Notes: a model not told the origin generated them from the letters alone. Shown: positions 1 to 7,580, counted from the stretch's first letter. The stretch is DNA of 64,000 nucleotides from DAIOEK01 sp963828285 (GCA_963828285.1 CAWHEB010000002.1:434001-498000); one strand, 5' to 3'. A program made the numbers and translations.

Positions 1-2049
1 GAGGTGTTTTTCCATCAGCGAACCAATATGTAGCGGAGCGGCGTTCAGGCTTAGCTGAGTTCCCGTATTATTGATCTCAACCCAGTAGATCTGGTCGGAT
101 GATGGAGCGGAAACCAAACCATTCACATTACGTTGAACATCGGTAAATCTGCGGATCAGCGTGCCCAGATTCGCCTGAACATCCAATAAATCGTCACCGG
201 GCTCTTTGAATTTCTCTCCGATCCATTGGTGGATCTCAACAAGACGCAATAACAGAACTTTGAAGGTTTCGTTAAGTTCATCCCAGGCCATCTCCACTTC
301 AGTCCAATCCGGTTGAGCTCGGACAGCGGGGATGACACGTATCTGTTGACTGTATTGAACTACCTGTCTGCCGGATGATTGAAGTTTGATAAATTCATCT
401 ATCGAGCGAAAAAACTGGATGGCATTGTTTTGTAATCTCGCAGCAGAATCAGTGGATTGCTTAATAGCTTTTTCCTGCTGTGCGAGTTCGGAAGGTTGAA
501 CTACCTTATAGATTACATTCAGATAACGACCCAAAACACCTGTGGAAGAACCACCTAACTCACGCAACATGCGGTCAAGCTCATATTGTGTGACACGGAA
601 GGATAACGCATTTGTCGTGGCATCCTCGAGATGATGACCTTCATCGATCACCAGATACTGATATTCCGGCAATACCCGGCTGCCTGTGGCAATATCTGCG
701 AGTAGTAAGGCGTGGTTCACAACAATCACATGAGCAGATTGAGCGGCCATACGGGCTTTATAAAACGGACAGGCACCACCAGTTCGTTTGATGCAATTCT
801 CCATCGAACAGCCTTCATCATCTGCAGAAAGGCGGTTCCAGGCATCCCGTTCATCGGGTCCGGTCAAGTTGATTTCAGTCCGGTCGCCAGAGCCTCCCTG
901 ATTCAACCAAACCATGATCTTCGCCAACACCCGCAGCTCTTCCTCGCTGGATGGAGGACGCATGCGAGCCGCTTCCAATCGTCTTGGACAGAGGTAATTA
1001 CCTTTTCCTTTTAATACGCTGGCTCTGAAGTCAATTCCCGTGGCAGCTTTTAGATCTGGAATATCTTTTGAGATCAGCTGCTCCTGCAAGTTGATCGTGT
1101 TCGTAGAGATGATCACCCGGCTTTGGTTCTGTGTAGCCCATAGTACAGCAGGGATCAAGTAAGCAAAGGATTTGCCGGTTCCTGTGCCGGCTTCGACGAA
1201 TAGGTGAGCCTGGTCATTGAACGATTGAGCCACCTTTTTCAGCATCGCCACCTGTTCAGAGCGGTGTTCATACCCATTGAAGTATTTGGAGAATGCCCCA
1301 TCCCCTTCTAGGATTGCAGCAGCTTCATCCACATCCAGAGGGGTGATCGTCTCCACTGGTTTCAATGGTGGCAACGGCATCCCCGATTTTTCAAAAAGCC
1401 CATAGATATCCATATTGCCAGATTTTCGCGGAACAATTCCAGCTTTCATTTTCTGCTGGAACGCCCATTCAAAGGGAAGCCTGCCATCCCAGGTCCGGGA
1501 TTTGCTGAGATGGAGGATCTCCCGCAAAAGATCCGTACTCAACCCGTTTTCTGGATCCATAATTCTTTCAAAAAGCTTTTGGTAAACACGAGCTGTCAAG
1601 CGTGCGTCATTTACAGCACGATGCAGTTCATCATCCAGTGGAATACCGAGTTCCACTCCCAAGGCTCCCAGGTTATAACGGCGCGCTTGAGGAAGAACCA
1701 CCGAAGCGATATCAAATGTATCAATGGTGGGATTCTCAGTAAAAACTGCATACTTCCGAAGGAATCCAAGATCAAAACCCAGGTTTTGGCCAAGAATGGG
1801 GGATTTATCTACAAATACGACCAATTCGGGGATAGCAGATCGTATATCGGGAGCGTTGACGACTTGTTCATTCTTGATACCAGTCAACTGGGTAATAAAG
1901 GGAGGGATTGGTTTACCGGGATTAATAAAGGTCTGGTATTCATCCTGAATACCATTTTCATTAAACCGAACCGCGCCGATTTCTATTATGGAGTCGCGGC
2001 GCGGATCTAATCCTGTCGTTTCGAGATCTATGGCTACAATGGATTGCAT
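1..2049 (-). CDS. dinG: DinG-family exonuclease/ATP-dependent helicase, 3' end outside window
   Basis: I translated this minus-strand frame from the ATG at 2049 to the window edge: 683 codons with no stop, so the C-terminus is missing. The N-terminus is a DnaQ-like 3'-5' exonuclease with DLETTGLDP at residues 8-16 (catalytic D8 and E10) and a later HRAVNDAR motif (His and Asp). A superfamily 2 helicase follows, with Walker A GTGTGKS near residue 288 and a DEGH box near 470. Cysteines between them (LCPRR, GCSMENC, GACPF) match the four-Cys iron-sulfur domain of XPD/DinG helicases. The fusion resembles Firmicute DinG, a DNA repair/replication helicase. It is not functionally tied to the motility genes. 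Confidence 0.9.
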   Translation of the reverse strand, partial: MQSIVAIDLETTGLDPRRDSIIEIGAVRFNENGIQDEYQTFINPGKPIPPFITQLTGIKNEQVVNAPDIRSAIPELVVFVDKSPILGQNLGFDLGFLRKYAVFTENPTIDTFDIASVVLPQARRYNLGALGVELGIPLDDELHRAVNDARLTARVYQKLFERIMDPENGLSTDLLREILHLSKSRTWDGRLPFEWAFQQKMKAGIVPRKSGNMDIYGLFEKSGMPLPPLKPVETITPLDVDEAAAILEGDGAFSKYFNGYEHRSEQVAMLKKVAQSFNDQAHLFVEAGTGTGKSFAYLIPAVLWATQNQSRVIISTNTINLQEQLISKDIPDLKAATGIDFRASVLKGKGNYLCPRRLEAARMRPPSSEEELRVLAKIMVWLNQGGSGDRTEINLTGPDERDAWNRLSADDEGCSMENCIKRTGGACPFYKARMAAQSAHVIVVNHALLLADIATGSRVLPEYQYLVIDEGHHLEDATTNALSFRVTQYELDRMLRELGGSSTGVLGRYLNVIYKVVQPSELAQQEKAIKQSTDSAARLQNNAIQFFRSIDEFIKLQSSGRQVVQYSQQIRVIPAVRAQPDWTEVEMAWDELNETFKVLLLRLVEIHQWIGEKFKEPGDDLLDVQANLGTLIRRFTDVQRNVNGLVSAPSSDQIYWVEINNTGTQLSLNAAPLHIGSLMEKHL

Positions 2050-2071
2050 GAGGGAATTATACCAGCCGTCT

Positions 2072-2410
2072 TTATGGGGTATCTGACGGTGTGGATTGCC
2101 TGGGTGGTAGCATCTCCTTTAAAGCAGCCCGGGCAAGTTTATACTTTGGATCAATCTGCAAAACTCGTCTAAACAACGCCGCCGCCTTAACATTCTCAGC
2201 CAATGATTGAAATACCCTGCCAAGCAAATACAAACCATCCGTATCAGAATGTCTGAGATTTAGATAATCCACTAGGAGATTCATTCCTTCAGTCGCTCGA
2301 GATTCAATCTGGAGCAGAGCTTGAACTTTATTTTTAATGATCTGTGGATTTTCAGGATCAGTCTCTAGTGCATGCTCGATCGCTGCAAGAGAAAGCTCAG
2401 CAGCTTCCAT
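2072..2410 (-). CDS. TPR protein, downstream fragment of a frame-broken gene
   Basis: This 112-residue frame starts MEAAELSLAA and contains TPR-like helices: ALETDPENP near residue 18, then GLYLLGRVFQSLAENVKAAALFRRVLQIDPKYKLA near the end. TPR proteins are protein-interaction scaffolds; no specific partner is evident. Its first residues continue the repeat that breaks off at the end of the upstream frame at 2397-2603, which overlaps it by 14 bp in another frame. It could be translated by coupling from its own ATG, or be the tail of one disrupted gene. It lies 22 bp before the dinG start on the same strand, so the two may be co-transcribed. Confidence 0.6.
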   Translation of the reverse strand: MEAAELSLAAIEHALETDPENPQIIKNKVQALLQIESRATEGMNLLVDYLNLRHSDTDGLYLLGRVFQSLAENVKAAALFRRVLQIDPKYKLARAALKEMLPPRQSTPSDTP

Positions 2411-2603
2411 TTAACAAGTAAGCAACACCAAGATCATTCCAAGCGGCAGAATGATCCGGGACCATCCTCGTTACTAATTCCAGTGACTCGATCGCATCCT
2501 GATATCTTCCGGAATTAATAGAAGTTTGGGCATGTTGCCGTAGATCATCCACATTCAAGTTGAACTCATCCGGGAGCAACTTTATAAAGTCTTTTGATGT
2601 CAT
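2397..2603 (-). CDS. TPR protein, upstream fragment of a frame-broken gene
   Basis: The ATG at 2603 follows an AGGTGG ribosome-binding sequence and gives 68 residues starting MTSKDFIKLL; an earlier in-frame start at 2681 has no such site. The end carries half a TPR motif (AAWNDLGVAYLLNG) and then stops after two non-consensus residues. The missing half of the repeat (EAAELSLAAIEHALETDP) is present in the next frame at 2410. I read this as one TPR gene broken by a small indel near 2405, either a real mutation, an assembly error or a recoding site. Function unknown. Confidence 0.6.
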   Translation of the reverse strand: MTSKDFIKLLPDEFNLNVDDLRQHAQTSINSGRYQDAIESLELVTRMVPDHSAAWNDLGVAYLLNGSC

Positions 2604-2792
2604 ATGATCCACCTGATAAATAGAATATTGAAGTAATTTTACACGATACTCTCGAGAAGCCCAGCATCGAATCAAGGTCATGAGTTAACAATACACCCAG
2701 TGCCGATGTTGTATACGATGGATGATACGTGGCCAAAATAAATAAGAATCGTTCAAATTAATTCTCTTAATGTCGAAACCAGGTTCGAAAGG

Positions 2793-2798
2793 TATAAT
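2793..2798 (+). promoter_or_regulatory. Possible -10 element for the 2934 gene/GTPase pair
   Basis: A perfect TATAAT hexamer lies in the 330-base gene-free stretch 2604-2933, about 135 bases before the 2934 gene. No good -35 hexamer is found 16-18 bases upstream, so the call rests on the -10 alone. The same stretch contains a run of nine G (2835-2843) and otherwise nothing I recognise. Confidence 0.35.
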
Positions 2799-2933
2799 TA
2801 ATAAGATTAAAAAGTTTGATTTCAGACGGATCATGGGGGGGGGAACTGTAAAAGCTTTTTTTATACAAGATGCATTTATTCACGCAGTCAAAAATGATCT
2901 CATTATTCAATAAAATAATTCATTGGGGCAGTC

Positions 2934-3740
2934 ATGTGGAATTGGATTAAGCAATTATTCTCAAAACAACCTATTAATACCAAAGAACCGGATGAACCAG
3001 CAGTAGGGAATTCCCGGTCATTGATCAACAGGCAGACCTCCGACGTGGAAGTAAACCCAAAGCCGGTCATCATCACTACCCAAAAAGATCTGGATACGGG
3101 ATCTACGGACACCACTGTTGTGAATCGAAAGTTTCTGGATCAAAAAGAAGCTCAAGCATATATAACCAAGGTCAAATCGAAACTGGCTTCCCTTGCAGAT
3201 CGTTTCTCAAGGGGAGATATCAACCGGACCCAGTTTCAAGAGTTGTATGGTCATTACCAATCCGAAATTCTAAACATCGAATTGAGTCTCGCAGCAGACC
3301 CGGGTGGTGAGCAATGGAAAAAAGGAATTAAAGAAGGGCAATCCATGCTGCTTCGGCACCGACTGACCGCACAGGCAATTGGATTCGCTATATACGATAT
3401 TCAAACAGGTATGCCATTAAAAAGCCTGGGGAACTTCCGGGTGGATCCGGCATTATTTGTGCCCATGTTGTCCGCCTATCAGTCTGCAACCACTGAGATC
3501 TTCGGCGGGGGAATCCGTTCGACTGAAATAGAAACCGGACGGTGGTTGTGTTTCATCCCAGGTAAGCGCACTACAACATTAGCGCTCTTTACCATGGAAC
3601 CTGCCAGCCGGCAGCTTCGAGTACTCGAAGAATTGCAGTCCATTTTCGAAGATGCAAACGCCAAGCATCTGCAAACTTCGATCATCGATGCAGATGCGCT
3701 TGTCTGTCCACACGAATACTACCTTAAGCACCTGATATAA
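2934..3740 (+). CDS. Uncharacterised protein paired with Rab-like GTPase
   Basis: I do not recognise this 268-residue protein. The first ~65 residues are polar and probably disordered. Residues ~70-125 are helical and rich in Lys/Glu (KEAQAYITKVKSKLASLADRF), and could form a coiled coil. Residues ~145-240 alternate short beta-like and helical stretches (AIGFAIYDIQTGMPL, GRWLCFIPGKRTTTLALF), which by eye resembles a roadblock/longin-type fold; that is inference. There is no signal peptide or membrane segment. It ends 9 bases before the GTPase gene, so the two are almost certainly co-transcribed. Roadblock-like proteins commonly regulate small GTPases in bacteria (MglB with MglA), so an effector or regulator role is plausible. 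Confidence 0.6.
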   Translation: MWNWIKQLFSKQPINTKEPDEPAVGNSRSLINRQTSDVEVNPKPVIITTQKDLDTGSTDTTVVNRKFLDQKEAQAYITKVKSKLASLADRFSRGDINRTQFQELYGHYQSEILNIELSLAADPGGEQWKKGIKEGQSMLLRHRLTAQAIGFAIYDIQTGMPLKSLGNFRVDPALFVPMLSAYQSATTEIFGGGIRSTEIETGRWLCFIPGKRTTTLALFTMEPASRQLRVLEELQSIFEDANAKHLQTSIIDADALVCPHEYYLKHLI

Positions 3741-3749
3741 TCAGGCGGT

Positions 3750-4256
3750 ATGAGTGATATCCCATTATACAAAGTGATCATCGCCGGCGATGGTGCGGTT
3801 GGTAAAACCTCGCTTGTTCGCCAGTATTGTGAAGGGAAATTTGATACTTCCAGGGTGATGACCATTGGGGTGGACTTTCAAACTCACGTTGTGGATCTTC
3901 CCGAAGGCAAAGTCAAATTATCCATTTGGGATATGGCAGGTCAGGATAGATTCGCTGTTGTCCGAACCAGTTTCTATCGGGGTGCAAGGGCATGTGCCCT
4001 GGTATATGACCTTACTGTGGAAGATAGTCTGGAGCATGTATCCCGATGGTATCTGGAGATCCATGAAGTCCTACCGGATGTACCTTTTTTACTTATAGGC
4101 AACAAGCTCGACCTTGTCTCGGACCCAGATATAACTATCGCCAGAAAATTTGCTGAAATCATTCATGCTCCATTGATCTTAACCAGTGCGGCAACCGGTA
4201 TTGGTGTTCCTGAAATGTTTGAACACCTTGCACGTCTTCCCCATAAAATCTCTTAA
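3750..4256 (+). CDS. Rab/Ras-like small GTPase
   Basis: This 168-residue protein is a single G domain with unusually eukaryote-like motifs: P-loop GDGAVGKTS at residues 13-21, switch I TIGVDF at 38-43, WDMAGQDRF at 60-68 (Rabs have WDTAGQERF), NKLD near 118 and TSAA as G5. It has no C-terminal cysteine for lipidation and no membrane segment, so membrane binding would need a partner. It probably cycles between GTP and GDP as a molecular switch. It sits directly downstream of the 2934 gene, with an AGGCGG site before its ATG, and about 100 bases before the first flagellin promoter. A link to motility or polarity is suggested only by location. Confidence 0.9.
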   Translation: MSDIPLYKVIIAGDGAVGKTSLVRQYCEGKFDTSRVMTIGVDFQTHVVDLPEGKVKLSIWDMAGQDRFAVVRTSFYRGARACALVYDLTVEDSLEHVSRWYLEIHEVLPDVPFLLIGNKLDLVSDPDITIARKFAEIIHAPLILTSAATGIGVPEMFEHLARLPHKIS

Positions 4257-4364
4257 TAACCAAAATAGTTAAATGTCATATGAATCAAGGGATCCCTATT
4301 TGGGAATCATATTGTATTAATCCATTGAATCAAACATTTATGCAAATATTACGGTGGTTACCAC

Positions 4365-4391
4365 TAAAGGTATATGTAGTATTTACGATAA
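4365..4391 (+). promoter_or_regulatory. Sigma-28 (FliA) promoter of flagellin 1
   Basis: TAAA at 4365-4368, exactly 15 bases, then TACGATAA at 4384-4391, against the consensus TAAA-N15-GCCGATAA. The downstream bases TAGAA also occur after the second flagellin promoter and the fliS site. Predicted transcript start near 4398, giving a leader of about 200 bases. FliA is encoded at 28950-29717. Confidence 0.85.
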
Positions 4392-4484
4392 TAGAAACTG
4401 ATACCAAAATCTTATTCAGGTAATTCATTAATGGAGGTTGATATTAGTAAAAGGTATCCTGCGAAATATTCTTTCATCAAACAA

Positions 4485-4535
4485 ATTCACCAGGTGACCA
4501 TGGCTTAGGTCTGGTGAATCAGTGAATAGTAAGCC
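4485..4535 (+). promoter_or_regulatory. Structured 5' leader with predicted pseudoknot, flagellin 1
   Basis: Outer stem ATTCACCA (4485-4492) pairs with TGGTGAAT (4512-4519). After a GGT bulge, GACC (4496-4499) pairs with GGTC (4508-4511). The loop contains GGCTTA (4502-4507), complementary to TAAGCC at 4530-4535; a second TAAGCC lies at 4546-4551. The same architecture precedes flagellin 2 at 6135-6187, with paired changes that keep the stem. The class is unknown to me; a riboswitch or protein-binding leader is possible. Confidence 0.7.
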
Positions 4536-4558
4536 GTCAATTTAGTAAGCCAAAAATA

Positions 4559-4592
4559 GGGGAAGGATCCCCGCCAAACACAAACATGGAGG
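4559..4592 (+). promoter_or_regulatory. Candidate CsrA-binding sites in flagellin 1 leader
   Basis: GGGG (4559-4562) and CCCC (4569-4572) form a hairpin presenting AAGGA, a match to the ANGGA CsrA core. A second ANGGA match, ATGGA at 4586-4590, overlaps the GGAGG ribosome-binding site (4588-4592) before the ATG at 4599. One hairpin site plus one site over the Shine-Dalgarno is the arrangement known from the Bacillus hag leader. csrA is at 23119-23451. Confidence 0.6.
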
Positions 4593-4598
4593 TTTGAA

Positions 4599-5852
4599 AT
4601 GGCTGATAATGATGTAACTCGAATTGCAGGTAATATTGGCGCTATGAACGCGCTGAATGCTCTGACCGTGATCAACAAACAACTTTCGGTCCATCAGAGC
4701 CGCCTGGCGACAGGCAAACGCATCAACTCCGCAGCTGATGATCCCGCCGGTCTGACAATCGCTACCAAAATGTTAGCCCGCTCCGAAGGTTTGAAAGTCG
4801 CCCTCGGTAACATCGCTGATGCCAAGAACTTGCTGTCCGTTGCCGAATCTGGCTTGGGCCGGATCAACGACATCCTGGTTCAGATGCGTAACAAAGCGGA
4901 AGCCGGCGCTTCGGATACCATGGGTACTTCTGAACGAAAAGCCCTGGTCGACCAGATGCAGGCTTATTCAAAACAAATTGATGATGTCGTTGGCCAGACC
5001 AAATGGACCAGCGGAACCGCTGGAAGCAGCTTGATCGATGGTACTTACTTAAGCACCGCCCTCACCTTCCAGACCGGTGTTGATCAGGGTAACACCACCA
5101 CCCTCAACGGTTTGGCTGATATGCGCGCCAGCAACGGTGCCGGCTCACTCGATATCGCCCAGTCCGTCGCCGCAGCCCGCTCCACCGCCAATAACAGTGG
5201 CGCTGTCGTTTCTTCAATGGCACACGCAGCATGCAATAGTAATCTTACCGAATTGTCTTCCGGAACTTACCGTGTAGCTGTTGATTACGGTGCCGATGGT
5301 ACGACCGCACAGGTTCAACTCTTCGCCCTTGGCTCCAGCTCCCCGTTGTTCATCGACTCCGATAACAACTTCACTACTGAACCCATCAATACTTCCGTCA
5401 CCGTCAACCTCAGTGGTGGCAATGTCTCAGTTGACTTTGGGAATGGCTTGATCGCGACCGTAGCCCAGGGAGTCACTGGCACCGCATCCGGTACTGTGGA
5501 TTATTCCAAGAGTGGTGGAACCTACGAACTGAAATCAAGCGTTGGCGTCATCACTGAGAACTCCTCAGCCGCTGACTTCGCCACCTACATGAATGACATC
5601 AGCAACAAGCTCGATGTTGTCTCCCGCCAATTGGCCCAGATCGGCTCCATGAACGGTCGCTTAACCTTCAAAGAAGATCAGATCTCTGAATCTCAGATCA
5701 ACGTCGAAGGCGCTTACAACCGTATCATGAACGCCAACATGGCCGAAGAACAGGTGAACGCTTCCAAGTTCCTCATCCTGCAGCAGACCGCTACCGCGAT
5801 GTTAGCTCAGGCCAATGCCGCACCCCAGTTCCTCCTATCCCTCTTCAGATAG
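4599..5852 (+). CDS. fliC: Flagellin (copy 1)
   Basis: This 417-residue filament subunit has the conserved N-terminal flagellin helices (GNIGAMNALNALTVINKQLS at 11-30, SRLATGKRINSAADDPAGL at 34-52) and the matching C-terminal helices (NRIMNANMAEEQVNASKFLILQQTATAML), which pack together in the filament core. Residues ~140-320 form the exposed variable region. It differs from copy 2 at 14 residues by my count, all between 205 and 303. Copy 1 carries Ser at 220, 266, 277 and 303 and a Cys at 212. Expression is probably sigma-28 dependent and controlled through the leader. A strong GGAGG precedes the ATG. Secretion is through the flagellar export gate encoded later in the window. Confidence 0.97.
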   Translation: MADNDVTRIAGNIGAMNALNALTVINKQLSVHQSRLATGKRINSAADDPAGLTIATKMLARSEGLKVALGNIADAKNLLSVAESGLGRINDILVQMRNKAEAGASDTMGTSERKALVDQMQAYSKQIDDVVGQTKWTSGTAGSSLIDGTYLSTALTFQTGVDQGNTTTLNGLADMRASNGAGSLDIAQSVAAARSTANNSGAVVSSMAHAACNSNLTELSSGTYRVAVDYGADGTTAQVQLFALGSSSPLFIDSDNNFTTEPINTSVTVNLSGGNVSVDFGNGLIATVAQGVTGTASGTVDYSKSGGTYELKSSVGVITENSSAADFATYMNDISNKLDVVSRQLAQIGSMNGRLTFKEDQISESQINVEGAYNRIMNANMAEEQVNASKFLILQQTATAMLAQANAAPQFLLSLFR

Positions 5853-5893
5853 GCTAACGACTCAAGAAATATAGATATCAAATTGTAACGAAG

Positions 5894-5930
5894 ATGAGGG
5901 CGCTCAATACAAGCGCCCTCATTGATTCTT
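5894..5930 (+). terminator. Rho-independent-like terminator after flagellin 1
   Basis: ATGAGGGCGCT (5894-5904) pairs perfectly with AGCGCCCTCAT (5912-5922) around a 7-base loop, followed by a T-rich stretch. It lies about 40 bases after the flagellin stop and separates the two flagellin transcription units. Confidence 0.75.
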
Positions 5931-6011
5931 TCCCCAAGTAATTGTGAGCAACCTGACAACTTTCACATATCATCTCTTTTATCTTTACGTGATATTAATG
6001 ACATTCATCCC

Positions 6012-6038
6012 TAAAGAGTCTGGCTGCTCTTACGATAA
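6012..6038 (+). promoter_or_regulatory. Sigma-28 (FliA) promoter of flagellin 2
   Basis: TAAA at 6012-6015, 15 bases, then TACGATAA at 6031-6038: the same -10 and spacing as the flagellin 1 promoter, but with different spacer sequence. This shows the promoter elements have been kept while surrounding bases drifted. The intergenic stretch 5853-6252 holds, in order, a terminator, this promoter, a structured leader and CsrA-like sites. Confidence 0.85.
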
Positions 6039-6134
6039 TAGAACTAGATATCAAAGATCCATTGCAAAACAATTTAAGAGGAGGCTGATATCGCAGAATA
6101 ACTAAATGAATATCGGAAGTTCACCATCGTGCGG

Positions 6135-6187
6135 CAGCGCCAGGTGACCACAGGCTTAAGGTCTGGCGCGCTGAGAAATGATAAGCC
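6135..6187 (+). promoter_or_regulatory. Structured 5' leader with predicted pseudoknot, flagellin 2
   Basis: GCGCCA (6137-6142) pairs with TGGCGC (6164-6169), extended past a bulge by CAG/CTG. A GGT bulge is followed by GACC (6146-6149) pairing with GGTC (6160-6163). Loop GGCTTA (6153-6158) can pair with TAAGCC (6182-6187). Compared with the flagellin 1 leader, two outer-stem pairs differ on both sides (T-A to G-C, A-T to G-C), so pairing is preserved while sequence changed. Confidence 0.7.
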
Positions 6188-6212
6188 AAAGATGTTATCA
6201 AAGAACCAAATA

Positions 6213-6246
6213 GGGGAAGGATCCCCGCCAAACACAAACATGGAGG
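6213..6246 (+). promoter_or_regulatory. Candidate CsrA-binding sites in flagellin 2 leader
   Basis: Identical to the copy 1 sites: a GGGG/CCCC hairpin with AAGGA in its loop (6213-6226) and ATGGA overlapping GGAGG at 6240-6246. It lies inside the homogenised block, so conservation here is not independent evidence. Confidence 0.55.
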
Positions 6247-6252
6247 TTTGAA

Positions 6253-7506
6253 ATGGCTGATAATGATGTAACTCGAATTGCAGGTAATATTGGCGCTATG
6301 AACGCGCTGAATGCTCTGACCGTGATCAACAAACAACTTTCGGTCCATCAGAGCCGCCTGGCGACAGGCAAACGCATCAACTCCGCAGCTGATGATCCCG
6401 CCGGTCTGACAATCGCTACCAAAATGTTAGCCCGCTCCGAAGGTTTGAAAGTCGCCCTCGGTAACATCGCTGATGCCAAGAACTTGCTGTCCGTTGCCGA
6501 ATCTGGCTTGGGCCGGATCAACGACATCCTGGTTCAGATGCGTAACAAAGCGGAAGCCGGCGCTTCGGATACCATGGGTACTTCTGAACGAAAAGCCCTG
6601 GTCGACCAGATGCAGGCTTATTCAAAACAAATTGATGATGTCGTTGGCCAGACCAAATGGACCAGCGGAACCGCTGGAAGCAGCTTGATCGATGGTACTT
6701 ACTTAAGCACCGCCCTCACCTTCCAGACCGGTGTTGATCAGGGTAACACCACCACCCTCAACGGTTTGGCTGATATGCGCGCCAGCAACGGTGCCGGCTC
6801 ACTCGATATCGCCCAGTCCGTCGCCGCAGCCCGCTCCACCGCCAATAACAGTGGCGCTGTCGTCGGTTCAGCCGCTGCTGCTCCAACCAACAGTAATCTT
6901 ACCGAACTGGCTTCCGGAACTTACCGTGTAGCCGTTGATTACGGTGCCGATGGTACGACCGCACAGGTTCAACTCTTCGCCCTTGGCTCCAGCTCCCCGT
7001 TGTTCATCGACTCCGATAACAGTGCCGCATCTGAACCCATCAATACTGCAGTCACCGTCAACCTCAGTGGTGGCAATGTAGCAGTTGACTTTGGGAATGG
7101 CTTGACCGCGACCGTAGCCCAGGGAGTCACTGGCACCGCATCCGGTACTGTGGATTACGCCAAGAGTGGTGGAACCTACGAACTGAAATCAAGCGTTGGC
7201 GTCATCACTGAGAACTCCTCAGCCGCTGACTTCGCCACCTACATGAATGACATCAGCAACAAGCTCGATGTTGTCTCCCGCCAATTGGCCCAGATCGGCT
7301 CCATGAACGGACGCTTAACCTTCAAGGAAGATCAGATCTCTGAATCTCAGATCAACGTCGAAGGCGCTTACAACCGTATCATGAACGCCAACATGGCCGA
7401 AGAACAGGTGAACGCTTCCAAGTTCCTCATCCTGCAGCAGACCGCTACCGCGATGTTAGCTCAGGCCAATGCCGCACCCCAGTTCCTCCTATCCCTCTTC
7501 AGATAG
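6253..7506 (+). CDS. fliC: Flagellin (copy 2)
   Basis: Second 417-residue flagellin, same length as copy 1 with no indels and the same terminal domains. Differences lie at residues 205-212, 220, 257-260, 266, 277, 285 and 303. At 220, 266, 277 and 303 Ser of copy 1 is Ala here, and Met207, His209 and Cys212 of copy 1 become Ala, Ala and Thr. Core filament regions are identical in protein. Both copies have intact promoters, leaders and ribosome-binding sites, so both are probably expressed and could co-assemble. If Ser/Thr in this region are glycosylated, the two subunits would carry different modification patterns; that is inference. Confidence 0.97.
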   Translation: MADNDVTRIAGNIGAMNALNALTVINKQLSVHQSRLATGKRINSAADDPAGLTIATKMLARSEGLKVALGNIADAKNLLSVAESGLGRINDILVQMRNKAEAGASDTMGTSERKALVDQMQAYSKQIDDVVGQTKWTSGTAGSSLIDGTYLSTALTFQTGVDQGNTTTLNGLADMRASNGAGSLDIAQSVAAARSTANNSGAVVGSAAAAPTNSNLTELASGTYRVAVDYGADGTTAQVQLFALGSSSPLFIDSDNSAASEPINTAVTVNLSGGNVAVDFGNGLTATVAQGVTGTASGTVDYAKSGGTYELKSSVGVITENSSAADFATYMNDISNKLDVVSRQLAQIGSMNGRLTFKEDQISESQINVEGAYNRIMNANMAEEQVNASKFLILQQTATAMLAQANAAPQFLLSLFR

Positions 7507-7547
7507 GCTAACGACTCAAGAAACTAAGATTTCCGCCGATGGTATAT

Positions 7548-7580
7548 AGCGGGGGAGCACCGCAAGCGGTGCCCCCCGCT
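7548..7580 (+). terminator. Strong GC-rich hairpin after flagellin 2
   Basis: AGCGGGGGAGCACCGC pairs with GCGGTGCCCCCCGCT with one bulged base and a short AA-containing loop. There is no T-run, so it may be a partial terminator or a 3'-end stabiliser that lowers read-through into fliD 34 bases downstream. Confidence 0.6.

Larger units (their letters stand above)
4554..5869 (+). repeat. Direct repeat copy 1 (flagellin unit)
   Basis: This stretch of about 1.3 kb, from the end of the leader through the coding region and 17 bases past the stop, recurs at 6208-7523, offset by 1654 bases. The first ~660 bases look identical; differences cluster in the middle of the gene. It indicates a recent tandem duplication or ongoing gene conversion. 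Confidence 0.9.
6208..7523 (+). repeat. Direct repeat copy 2 (flagellin unit)
   Basis: Second copy of the unit at 4554-5869. Upstream of 6208 sequence similarity falls away except for the promoter and the structured leader, so leader structure is conserved beyond the homogenised block. Confidence 0.9.

Noticed and set aside
712..2010. Plus-strand open frames across the first 2 kb.
   Set aside because: They are shadows of the continuous minus-strand DinG frame, which has clear helicase and exonuclease motifs.
2833..2913. Small frame starting at an ATG and running through a nine-G tract (2835-2843).
   Set aside because: Only 25 codons, no ribosome-binding site and no recognisable product. The G-run could be slippery, but it is not in a gene or between obvious promoter elements, so phase variation is not supported.
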